Origin: an uncultured Bacillota bacterium
Lineage (GTDB): Bacteria > Bacillota > Limnochordia > Limnochordales > ZCTH02-B6
DNA length: 13,783 nucleotides
Direction: 5' to 3'
Assembly (NCBI GenBank): GCA_937916565.1
Contig: CALFSR010000178.1
Location: 1-13,783 of the forward strand
The position numbers and the translations under genes are program-made. Positions within the stretch are counted from its first letter, which is position 1. Each line of letters opens with the position of its first letter. Positions 1 through 6,450 of the stretch are shown one piece after another. The notes below the pieces were generated by a model. It saw nothing but the letters and a program-made list of their open reading frames with translations, did no database searches and was not told the DNA's origin.

Positions 1-1173
1 GGCGAAGTGGAGATCTTCTCCTGGTGGGCGGGCGACGAGGGGCCGGCCTTGGAAGCCATCATCGCCGAGTTCGAGAAGCGGAACCCGGGCGTGCGCATCA
101 ACAACGCCACGGTGACGGGCGGCGCCGGCGTCAACGCGAAGGCGGTGCTCAAGACCCGCATGCTGGGCGGCGACCCGCCGGGCACGTTCCAGGTGCACGC
201 GGGGCAGGAGCTTATCGGCACGTGGGTCATCGCCCGCCGGATGGAGGACTTGAGCTTCCTGTTCCGGGAGCAGGGCTGGTACGACGTATTCCCGAGCGGG
301 CTCATCGAGCTTTTGAGCACGGCGGACGGCGTCTGGTCGGTGCCGGTCAACATCCACCGCTCCAACGTCCTCTGGTACATCCCGGCCAACCTGGAGCGCT
401 GGGGAGTGAGCGTGCCCACCACGTGGGACGAGTTCCTGGCCATCGCGCCGGCGCTGCAGGCTCAGGGCGTCATCCCGCTGTCCCTGGGCGAAAACTGGAC
501 CGCCACCCACCTGTGGGAGAGCGTGGCCCTGGCCGTGCTCGGGCCGGAGAAGTGGCAGGCGCTCTGGACGGGCGAGCTGCCGTTCACGGCGCCCGAAGCC
601 GTCGCGGTGTGGGACCTGTTTGGCCAGATCCTGCAGTACACCAACGCGGACGCGGCTTCGCTGTCCTGGCAGCAGGCCACCGACATGGTCGTGAACGGCG
701 AGGCGGCCTTTAACGTCATGGGCGACTGGGCCGCCGGCTACATGTCCACCACGCTGGGGCTGACGCCGGGGACGGATTTTGCCTGGGCGCCGTCGCCGGG
801 CACGAGCGGCATCTTCATGATGCTGTCCGACTCCTTTGGCCTGCCCGTCGGGTCGCCCAACCGGGAGGGCGTCCTCGAGTGGCTGCGGTGGATTGGCAGC
901 CGCGACGCGCAGGACATCTTTAACCCGCTCAAGGGCTCCATCAGCCCGCGCCTGGACAGCGACCTGGCCAAGTACGACGTGTACGGCCGGAGCGCGGCGG
1001 CGGACTGGCAGACCAACGTCATCGCCGGCAGCCTCGCGCACGGCGTCGTGGCCAACGAGCTGTTCATGAACGACTTCGCGACGGCCATGGAGATCTTCCT
1101 GGCGACCCGCAACAGCCAGGCCGCGGCCAACGCCGCCCAGGCCATCGCCATCCAGTCGGGCATCGGCCGGTAG
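1..1173 (+). CDS. Glucose/mannose-type ABC transporter substrate-binding protein (5' end missing)
   Basis: Extracellular solute-binding protein (family 1, CUT1) that captures a sugar outside the membrane and delivers it to the two permeases encoded next. The frame is open from base 1; the GTG at 7 lies inside the mature domain (EIFSWWAGDEGP follows), so the start, signal peptide and lipobox lie left of the window. About 390 residues are present. Recognisable stretches are TVTGGAGVNAKAVLKTRM, FQVHAGQELIGTW, SVPVNIHRSNVLWY, ENWTATHLWESVALAVLG, FNVMGDWAAGYM and NPLKGSI. I recall these as characteristic of the Thermus-type glucose/mannose-binding protein and the GtsA group. The substrate is therefore probably glucose and/or mannose (inference from resemblance). 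The TAG stop is at 1171. The first permease starts 192 bases later, after a strongly structured spacer. Confidence 0.93.
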   Translation, partial: GEVEIFSWWAGDEGPALEAIIAEFEKRNPGVRINNATVTGGAGVNAKAVLKTRMLGGDPPGTFQVHAGQELIGTWVIARRMEDLSFLFREQGWYDVFPSGLIELLSTADGVWSVPVNIHRSNVLWYIPANLERWGVSVPTTWDEFLAIAPALQAQGVIPLSLGENWTATHLWESVALAVLGPEKWQALWTGELPFTAPEAVAVWDLFGQILQYTNADAASLSWQQATDMVVNGEAAFNVMGDWAAGYMSTTLGLTPGTDFAWAPSPGTSGIFMMLSDSFGLPVGSPNREGVLEWLRWIGSRDAQDIFNPLKGSISPRLDSDLAKYDVYGRSAAADWQTNVIAGSLAHGVVANELFMNDFATAMEIFLATRNSQAAANAAQAIAIQSGIGR

Positions 1174-1271
1174 CCGGCCAAAAAGGCGGCGCGGGCCGGA
1201 CGGCACCTGCCCGTGCTACCTGGCACATGCCGCCCGCCGGGCGCCTCCGGCGCCGCGCCGCCTTTCATTAA

Positions 1272-1337
1272 GCGGGCCCGGGCCTTGCGGCCGGCGCGTC
1301 CCGGCGAAAAAGCCGGACGCCCCGCGGGGCCCGGGCC
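1272..1337 (+). repeat. Structured intercistronic spacer between binding protein and permease
   Basis: The 11-base word GGGCCCGGGCC occurs at 1274-1284 and again at 1327-1337. Because GGCCCGGGCC is its own reverse complement, the two copies can pair with each other. Between them a second hairpin is possible: CGTCCCGGC (1297-1305) against GCCGGACG (1312-1319) around a GAAAAA loop, with one bulged C. No T-run follows, so it is not a classical terminator. Such structures between malE-type and malF-type genes are known to protect the upstream message and keep binding protein in excess; applying that here is inference. Confidence 0.5.
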
Positions 1338-1365
1338 GCCCGCCGCCCATCCGGAGGAAACCGGC

Positions 1366-2481
1366 ATGAAGTCGCGTCAGGACCGCGCCATCGCCGTCGC
1401 CGTGATCGCGCCCTCGCTGGTGCTGCTGGCCGTGTTCGTCTACGGCTTCATCGGCCAGACGCTCTATGTGTCCATGTCCGACTGGGGGCGGGGAGCGGCT
1501 TTGGCCGTCAATCCGGACTTGTCGTTCGTCGGCCTGGACAACTTCCGGGAGCTTTTCACCGGGTTTCTCGACGTGCGCTTCCGGCAGGACCTCGTAAACA
1601 TGCTGGCCTTCTCGGTGCTGTTTGTGGTCGGCTGCCTCGCGGTGGGGCTCCTGCTGGCGACCTTGCTTGAGCAGGGCGTGCGGGGCGAGGGCTTTTTCCG
1701 CACGGTGTTCCTGTTTCCCATGTCGCTCTCGTTCATCGTCACCGGCACCATCTGGCGGTGGATGCTGCAGCCGCGAGGAGGCGTCAACATCTTGCCGGAG
1801 CTCGTGGGGTTGCCGCGCCTTGACTTCGCGTGGCTGACGAGCCGCGACCAGGTGGGGCAGTGGAACTGGCAGGACGTGCCGGCCATCCTCGGGCTCCTGG
1901 CCGCCGCGGCCTGCGCCGGGCTCGGGATCCGGTGGTGGCTGGCGGGCGGGCGGCGCAAGGCGACGGCCGCGGGCGTGGCGGGGGCGGCGGCCCTCTCGTG
2001 GGCGTTTTCGGGCGCGGCGGAGGTGCAGGTGCTGCCCTACGCCGAGTACCACGGCTTCAACCTGGCCCTCATCGGCATCGTCGTCGCGGCCGTCTGGCAG
2101 ATGTCGGGCTACACCATGGCGCTGTTTCTGGCGGGCTTGAGGGGGATTCCCGACGAACTGCGGGAGGCGGCCCGGGTGGACGGCTGCTCGTGGTGGCAGC
2201 AGTACCGCTACGTGGAGCTGCCCTTGCTTAAGCCCATCATCTGGAGCGCGGTCATCATCCTGGGGCACATCGCCCTCAAAAGTTTCGACCTCGTCTTTGT
2301 CATGGCCGGCCCGGACAACGCGGCCAGCAGCGTTCCGGCGGTTTCCATGTACCTGACGACGTTTCGCGGAAACCAGTTTGCCAAGGGCGCGGCCGTCGCG
2401 GTGGTGCTCCTGGCCCTGGTGTCGCTTCTCATCGTCCCTTATCTTGTGTCCACGTTTCGCTCCCGGGGGGAGCAGGCATGA
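1366..2481 (+). CDS. Sugar ABC transporter permease, MalF-type, with an extra internal hydrophobic insert
   Basis: Integral-membrane half of the CUT1 sugar importer. The start is the ATG at 1366, preceded by GGAGG at 1353-1357; the frame extends further left but that part is low-complexity and has no such site. The product is 371 residues, longer than the usual 290-310. Hydrophobic segments lie near 8-30, 78-102, 112-132, 232-256, 292-312 and 342-362. The cytoplasmic EAA loop that docks the ATPase is at 267-290 (EAARVDG ... ELPLLKP). Residues about 160-230, between WLTSRDQ and YHGFNLAL, form an insert with two more hydrophobic stretches (173-193 and 201-216) separated by a basic GGRRK turn. 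It overlaps the next permease by four bases (ATGA). No MalK/MsmK-type ATPase gene is in the window, so a shared ATPase encoded elsewhere is likely. Confidence 0.93.
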   Translation: MKSRQDRAIAVAVIAPSLVLLAVFVYGFIGQTLYVSMSDWGRGAALAVNPDLSFVGLDNFRELFTGFLDVRFRQDLVNMLAFSVLFVVGCLAVGLLLATLLEQGVRGEGFFRTVFLFPMSLSFIVTGTIWRWMLQPRGGVNILPELVGLPRLDFAWLTSRDQVGQWNWQDVPAILGLLAAAACAGLGIRWWLAGGRRKATAAGVAGAAALSWAFSGAAEVQVLPYAEYHGFNLALIGIVVAAVWQMSGYTMALFLAGLRGIPDELREAARVDGCSWWQQYRYVELPLLKPIIWSAVIILGHIALKSFDLVFVMAGPDNAASSVPAVSMYLTTFRGNQFAKGAAVAVVLLALVSLLIVPYLVSTFRSRGEQA

Positions 2482-3305
2482 GCGGGGGCGGCGTGCGCCG
2501 GACGCGGGTCGTCTTGTATGGGGCGCTCTTGCTCCTGGCGGCCGCGTATTTGCTCCCGCTGTACATGACCATCGCCACCAGCCTCAAGGCGCCGGCCGAC
2601 ATCCGGCTTGACACCGCGTGGGAGTTCCCGCGGGCCTTGTACTGGGAGAGCTACGCGGTGGCGTGGGAGCGCTTTTCGCCGCAGCTTAAGAACAGCTTCG
2701 TCCTGGCCTTGGCCGCGACGCTACTTTCCACCGTCATGGGCTCCATGAACGGGTACGTGCTGTCCAAGTGGCGCTTCCGCGGCTCGGAGGTCATTTTCCC
2801 CCTCATCCTGTTTGGCATGTTCATCCCGTACCAGAGCATCCTGATCCCGCTGTTCCAGTTTCTGCGCATCACGGGGCTGTACGGCGGGCTGCCCGGGCTC
2901 ATCCTCGTGCACACCGTCTACGGGCTGCCCATCACGACGCTCATTTTCCGCAACTTTTACGCCCAGATCCCCAACGACTTGCTCGAGTCGGCCCAGCTGG
3001 ACGGGGCGGGCTTCTTTGGCATCTACGGGCGCGTCATCCTTCCCTTGTCGGTGCCGGGCTTCGTGGTGACGGTCATCTGGCAGTTTACGCAGATTTGGAA
3101 CGAGTTTTTGTGGGCGGTGACGCTGACGCGGCCCGCCTCGCAGCCCATCACGGTCGCGCTGGCCAATCTCGCGGGCGGCCAGGCGGTGCAGTGGAACCTG
3201 CCCATGGCCGGGTCGGTGCTGGCGGCGGTTCCGACGGTCCTCATCTACATTTTCCTCGGCCGCTGGTTCATCCGGGGCCTCTTGGCCGGCTCGCTCAAAG
3301 GCTGA
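2478..3305 (+). CDS. Sugar ABC transporter permease, MalG-type
   Basis: Second membrane subunit of the CUT1 sugar importer, 275 residues, a normal length for the family. The ATG at 2478 overlaps the upstream stop (ATGA), and a purine-rich GGGGGGAG about 2465-2472 can serve as ribosome-binding site, so translation is probably coupled. Six membrane spans are expected: near 11-33, 72-96, 105-127, 135-156, 194-216 and 246-266. The EAA loop is at about 170-192 (ESAQLDGAGFFGIYGR then VILPL), with the conserved D-G spacing. It ends the transporter operon: the next 123 bases lead to a hairpin terminator. The pairing with a glucose/mannose-type binding protein suggests the same substrate. Confidence 0.94.
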   Translation: MSGGGVRRTRVVLYGALLLLAAAYLLPLYMTIATSLKAPADIRLDTAWEFPRALYWESYAVAWERFSPQLKNSFVLALAATLLSTVMGSMNGYVLSKWRFRGSEVIFPLILFGMFIPYQSILIPLFQFLRITGLYGGLPGLILVHTVYGLPITTLIFRNFYAQIPNDLLESAQLDGAGFFGIYGRVILPLSVPGFVVTVIWQFTQIWNEFLWAVTLTRPASQPITVALANLAGGQAVQWNLPMAGSVLAAVPTVLIYIFLGRWFIRGLLAGSLKG

Positions 3306-3339
3306 CGGTCCGGCCCCGCAGGGCAAGGCGCTTTGGACG

Positions 3340-3378
3340 CCGGTTTCTTGGTGGAGCAGGCGGTGGCGGCGAAACCGG
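3340..3378 (+). repeat. Inverted repeat downstream of the transporter operon
   Basis: CCGGTTTC at 3340-3347 is a perfect reverse complement of GAAACCGG at 3371-3378, with a 23-base loop. It starts 34 bases after the permease stop and is followed by A, not T, on this strand, so it is not itself a terminator. It could stabilise the 3' end of the message. A chance stem cannot be excluded at this G+C. Confidence 0.35.
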
Positions 3379-3428
3379 AAAAAGCTACTTGGCGCAGCGT
3401 CACCGGGGGCTTACAAGAGTTTGTGTTG

Positions 3429-3454
3429 CCTCTCCTCGCGGAGAGGCTCTTTTG
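3429..3454 (+). terminator. Intrinsic terminator of the sugar transporter operon
   Basis: Perfect 8-bp stem GCCTCTCC (3429-3436) / GGAGAGGC (3441-3448) with a TCGC loop, followed at once by TCTTTT (3449-3454). It lies 124 bases after the MalG-type permease and 40 bases before the GTG of the crotonase-like gene, so it separates the two transcription units. An attenuator role for the downstream gene is a less likely alternative. Confidence 0.8.
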
Positions 3455-3493
3455 ATCCGCTTCGTGTCAATACGGACAGAAAGGGGACTGGCC

Positions 3494-4321
3494 GTGCCGA
3501 CGAAGCCTTTGCATGAATGGGCGTATGAACCCCTGGAAAAGCACGAGGACATCGTGCTTTCGTTTGACGGGCCGGTGGCGGTGATTACCCTCAACCGGGC
3601 GGAGACGGGCAATACCTTGACCGCCCGCATGATCGAGGAGCTGCACGACGCGTTCATGCGCGTCGGCCGCGAGCGGGAGCGCCCGGCCCGCGCCGTCATC
3701 CTGCGGGCGGAGGGGCAGGATTTTTGCGCGGGCGATAATCTCGCCTGGGTCGTGGAAGCGGAGGAAGGCACCTGGCCCGACGGGTGGGACCGGATCGGCC
3801 CCCTGGCCAGCCTGATCCGGCTCGTGCCGCAGCCCGTCATCGGGGAGGTGCGCGGCACCGTAACCGGCGCCGCTTGCCGGCTTGTGGCCGCCTGCGATAT
3901 CGTCCTGGCCGGGACGGGCGCCCGGTTTGCGGCGCCGGGAATCGCCAAGGGGCTCTTTGCCACCGCGCCGGCACTGGAGTTAGTCCGCCACCTGCCCTCG
4001 AGGAGGGCGGTGGACTGGCTGCTCACGGGCGAGCCCATGCCGGCCCACGAGGCGCTCTTGAGCGGCCTGGTGAGCCGGGTGGTGCCCGGCGAGCAGCTGG
4101 AGGCGGAGGCGCGCCGTGTGGCCCACAAGATCGCGGGCGCCAGCTTCCAGGCCCTCTCCGTCGCGAAGCGGGCCTGGGACCAGTTCCTGTGGGATCGGGG
4201 CGGCACGACCGCGTTCGGGTATATCGGCATTCCGTTGTCGGACTGCGCCAAGTCCGCTGACGGGCGGGAGGAGCGGCAGGCGCTGCTGGAAGGCCGCCCG
4301 CCCGTTTGGCGGCACGGTTGA
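3494..4321 (+). CDS. Crotonase-fold protein (ECHDC3-like enoyl-CoA hydratase/isomerase family), catalytic glutamates absent
   Basis: 275 residues from the GTG at 3494, chosen because AAAGGGG at 3480-3486 gives a well-spaced ribosome-binding site and the product then starts near the family's usual N-terminus; the open frame to the left overlaps the permease and is unlike anything known. The crotonase fold is clear: first oxyanion-hole motif FCAGDNL (77-83), second around GTVTGAAC (121-128), then CDIVLA and GLVSRVVP (191-198). The position of the first catalytic glutamate (rat Glu144) is Arg129, and that of the second (Glu164, in FxxPE) is Gly149 (FAAPG). The pattern FAAPGIAKGLFATAP closely resembles the ECHDC3 group, which also lacks these residues. 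A normal hydratase activity is therefore doubtful; it probably still binds an acyl-CoA. It is convergent with the sugar kinase gene 25 bases away. Confidence 0.85.
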   Translation: MPTKPLHEWAYEPLEKHEDIVLSFDGPVAVITLNRAETGNTLTARMIEELHDAFMRVGRERERPARAVILRAEGQDFCAGDNLAWVVEAEEGTWPDGWDRIGPLASLIRLVPQPVIGEVRGTVTGAACRLVAACDIVLAGTGARFAAPGIAKGLFATAPALELVRHLPSRRAVDWLLTGEPMPAHEALLSGLVSRVVPGEQLEAEARRVAHKIAGASFQALSVAKRAWDQFLWDRGGTTAFGYIGIPLSDCAKSADGREERQALLEGRPPVWRHG

Positions 4322-4346
4322 CGGGGATTTTCGACGAAGAGCGCGC

Positions 4347-5327
4347 TCAAGCGCCCGTGATACCCACGGTCTCAAGCTGCGGCAGCAGAAGCTGGGCGTC
4401 TTGCGGGTCGACGAGCCCGGTGGCAAATCGCCGGGCTTTGGCCGTGGCCATGGCGACGCCGAGCCGCACGGCTTCCACGAGCCCTTGGCCCCGGGTCCAG
4501 CCCACGGCGATGCCTGCCACCAGCGCGTCGCCGCAGCTAATGGTGTTGACGGCTTGGACGGGCGGCGGCACGATGGCCCGGGCGCCGTCGCCCTCCACCA
4601 CGACCGCTCCCAAGGGGCCGAGGGACGCCACGACCTTGGCCCTGAAACGCGCGTGAATTTCCCGGCCGGCCGCCGCGGCCCAAGCCCGCACCGCTCCGGC
4701 GCCGGCGTCCCCCGCGGGACAGCGGCCTGCGGCGAGCCCGAGGCGGCCGGCCAAGTCCTCAAGCTCTTGCAGGTTGGGCTTGATCAAGTCCGGCCGTTCC
4801 TCCAGGCCAAGGGCCAGCGGCTGGCCCGATGCGTCCAGAATTACCGGCACGCCCTGCTCCCGGGCGATGGCCACGAGCGCACGGTACGCGTCCTGTTCCA
4901 TGCCCGGCGGCAGGCTGCCCGAAAAGACGACGATCCGGGCCCGGGCCGCCAGCGCCCGCACCTTCGTCGCTACGGCGGCCCGGGTTTCCGGCGGCACCAC
5001 CGGTCCGGGCTCCTTGACCTGGGTCAGCGTGTTGGCCTCGGGATCGTGGATGATGTGGCAGCTGCGGGATTCGCCCGGCGCCCAGACAAAGTCGTGGGCG
5101 ATGCCCCGGGCGGCCAGCAGTTCTTCCACAATCCGCCCCGTGTTTCCCGCGAGGATACCGGTGGCGAGGACGCTCGCGCCCATCGCATGCGCGAAGGAGG
5201 CCACATTGAGGCCCTTGCCGCCCGGCGTGCACTCGACCCGCTGGGCCGAAAGATCCCGCCCGACGGCAAAGCCGGGCACCGAGTACGTCTTGTCCAGCGA
5301 TGCGTTGAGGGTGACGGTGAGTATCAC
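4347..5327 (-). CDS. PfkB-family hexose-phosphate kinase, 1-phosphofructokinase-like
   Basis: 326-residue sugar kinase of the PfkB/ribokinase superfamily, most like 1-phosphofructokinase (fructose 1-phosphate to fructose 1,6-bisphosphate, ATP-dependent, cytosolic). LacC-type tagatose-6-phosphate kinase is the main alternative. The GTG at 5327 is supported by the family N-terminus (MILTVTLNASLDKTY). Motifs are GGKGLN (36-41), FSGSLPPG (135-142), KPNLQELE (183-190) and the anion hole with catalytic base NTISCGDALVAG (Asp267). The usual GAGD reads SCGD, as in some 1-PFK/LacC proteins. The ribosome-binding site is weak (AAGG about 12 bases upstream) and lies inside a potential hairpin. No PTS or FruR-type gene is adjacent in the window, so the feeding pathway is not visible. 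Confidence 0.9.
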   Translation of the reverse strand: MILTVTLNASLDKTYSVPGFAVGRDLSAQRVECTPGGKGLNVASFAHAMGASVLATGILAGNTGRIVEELLAARGIAHDFVWAPGESRSCHIIHDPEANTLTQVKEPGPVVPPETRAAVATKVRALAARARIVVFSGSLPPGMEQDAYRALVAIAREQGVPVILDASGQPLALGLEERPDLIKPNLQELEDLAGRLGLAAGRCPAGDAGAGAVRAWAAAAGREIHARFRAKVVASLGPLGAVVVEGDGARAIVPPPVQAVNTISCGDALVAGIAVGWTRGQGLVEAVRLGVAMATAKARRFATGLVDPQDAQLLLPQLETVGITGA

Positions 5328-5334
5328 AGTGGGA

Positions 5335-5364
5335 AGGACCTTCGCCTTGTGCCGGCGCGGTCCT
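5335..5364 (-). promoter_or_regulatory. Possible leader hairpin covering the kinase ribosome-binding site
   Basis: Read on the - strand just upstream of the GTG at 5327, AGGACC and GGTCCT (5359-5364 and 5335-5340) pair, and inside them CGCC and GGCG (5354-5357 and 5343-5346) pair around a 7-base loop. The AAGG that would act as Shine-Dalgarno is within the stem. It could limit translation, but GC-rich stems are frequent in this genome, so the role is inference. Confidence 0.3.
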
Positions 5365-5478
5365 CCCGAACAGGCGAGGTCGAGCCAGCAACTTCATAGG
5401 TTGCCCAAACCTTGGAGCGGCTGCGTTCCGAACGGTCTGGCGACGCTCGTCTGGGGCTGCAAGGTCGTTTCGGCTTTG

Positions 5479-5505
5479 ATCTATCCTGTTCCTAGCAGAA
5501 TAGAT
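5479..5505. promoter_or_regulatory. Operator-like palindrome upstream of the HipA-like/HIRAN gene pair
   Basis: ATCTATCCTG (5479-5488) and CAGAATAGAT (5496-5505) are inverted copies matching at 9 of 10 positions around a 7-base centre. The element is A+T-rich, unlike its surroundings, and centred about 98 bases before the kinase ATG at 5590, a typical place for a repressor site overlapping a promoter. A TTGATC at 5476-5481 overlaps its left arm and could be part of a -35, but I see no convincing -10 at correct spacing. Confidence 0.45.
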
Positions 5506-5589
5506 ATGGGGGACGCAAACCGACGGTGAAGTAACGCCGTCCCCTGGGTGCTTCCGTGGGCGGTATTCGAGGTGGTGGGTGATAGTACC

Positions 5590-6450
5590 ATGCGCGACGT
5601 CGGATCGTGGGAACGCATTGAATCGAAGAGAGGAAGTCGTGAAGGTTGGTGGGTGCGGGATCCAGAGACGTTACGCACCGGATTGGTGAAAATGTCTCGC
5701 AAGCTAAGCGTTAGGGGTGTCCCCTTCGAGTGTGCAGAAGCGGGAGCCGAGTTCCTGGCCGCCAAAGTGGGTCAGCGGTTGAGGCTGGATGTTCCCGAAA
5801 TAGAGCTCGTGTCCTTCGAAGACCGGGTCTGTTGTCTGTCTTGGAACTTTGTCGATCTCTCTTACCAACTCCGCGAAGGTACGGACCTCACCAACGTGAA
5901 TCCCGATGACAAGAAACGTTTCTCCCTCAACGAAATCCGTGATGTTCTTTCTCGCCATCTCGATTGGCGCGATGCGTCCGAGAAGCTGACTCACCTCGTC
6001 TGTTTTGATATCCTTATTGGTAACCGAGACCGCCACCAGGGAAATTGGGGCGTGTTGGTTTCTGCTGAACGAGGGGAACCTGTTCGGATGGCTCCCTTCT
6101 ATGACAATGGATCCGCATTCGGAAGCAACTTTGATCCGAGCAAAGTCCGCGCATATCTAACCGATGAGAACGCGCGCAGGAAGTTTGACAGCGGATTTGA
6201 ATACGAAATGACTGTTCGACCCGGAATAAAGGGGCGTATTGACGAGTTGCTCGGGACGTTGCTCGACTGGCATCCCCAGCTTTACTCCTTCATCGAGCGC
6301 CTCGAGGCATTAACCGAGGATGCCGTTGAGGCGGCATTGCATAGCATACCCGAGAGCGCATTATCCCAGGATAGGAAGGAGTTCGCCTACACGCTGTTGC
6401 TACGGCGCCGCACGATCATTCGGGAGAGGGTGGCCATCTATGGTGCTTAA
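5590..6450 (+). CDS. HipA-like serine/threonine kinase (compact, kinase domain only)
   Basis: 286 residues from the ATG at 5590, preceded by purine-rich GAGGTGGTGGGTG. A GTG at 5548 would add 14 residues but lacks a ribosome-binding site, and the product starting MRDVGSWERI fits relatives I recall. The C-terminal half carries the HipA-type catalytic loop FDILIGNRDRHQGNWGVL (Asp146, His148, Asn152) and the metal-binding equivalent of DFG in APFYDNGSAF (Asp172). Lys34 in TGLVKM is a likely ATP-binding lysine. Full HipA is about 440 residues with an N-terminal subdomain; that part is missing here and something like it is encoded by the next gene, whose ATG overlaps this end by 11 bases. The family phosphorylates translation-related targets such as GltX; the target here is unknown. 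G+C is near 50 % in this gene against about 70 % around it, suggesting transfer. No HipB-like helix-turn-helix gene is visible. Confidence 0.8.
   Translation: MRDVGSWERIESKRGSREGWWVRDPETLRTGLVKMSRKLSVRGVPFECAEAGAEFLAAKVGQRLRLDVPEIELVSFEDRVCCLSWNFVDLSYQLREGTDLTNVNPDDKKRFSLNEIRDVLSRHLDWRDASEKLTHLVCFDILIGNRDRHQGNWGVLVSAERGEPVRMAPFYDNGSAFGSNFDPSKVRAYLTDENARRKFDSGFEYEMTVRPGIKGRIDELLGTLLDWHPQLYSFIERLEALTEDAVEAALHSIPESALSQDRKEFAYTLLLRRRTIIRERVAIYGA

Noticed and set aside
1216..2268. Long - strand open frame across the MalF-type permease
   Set aside because: Composition is shadow-like (Arg/Pro/His-rich), it has no homologous motif, and the permease on the other strand is certain.
2768..3493. Extension of the crotonase-like gene leftward in frame into the permease
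   Set aside because: The extension overlaps the MalG-type gene, is low in recognisable content and crosses the terminator at 3429-3454; the GTG at 3494 has a good ribosome-binding site.
4116..5399. Long + strand open frame antisense to the PfkB-family kinase gene
   Set aside because: Its product is Gly/Arg/His-rich with no recognisable domain, while the - strand frame shows a complete, motif-bearing kinase. It is a shadow frame typical of GC-rich DNA.
5482..5502. Palindrome as a true HipB operator
   Set aside because: Although TATCC matches the E. coli hip half-site, the other half reads GAATA and the gap is 11 rather than 8 bases, and no HipB gene is present.
5476..5506. Sigma-A type promoter before the kinase (TTGATC ... 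TAGATA)
   Set aside because: The spacing is 19 bases and the -10 matches at only about half its positions; too weak to list as a promoter.
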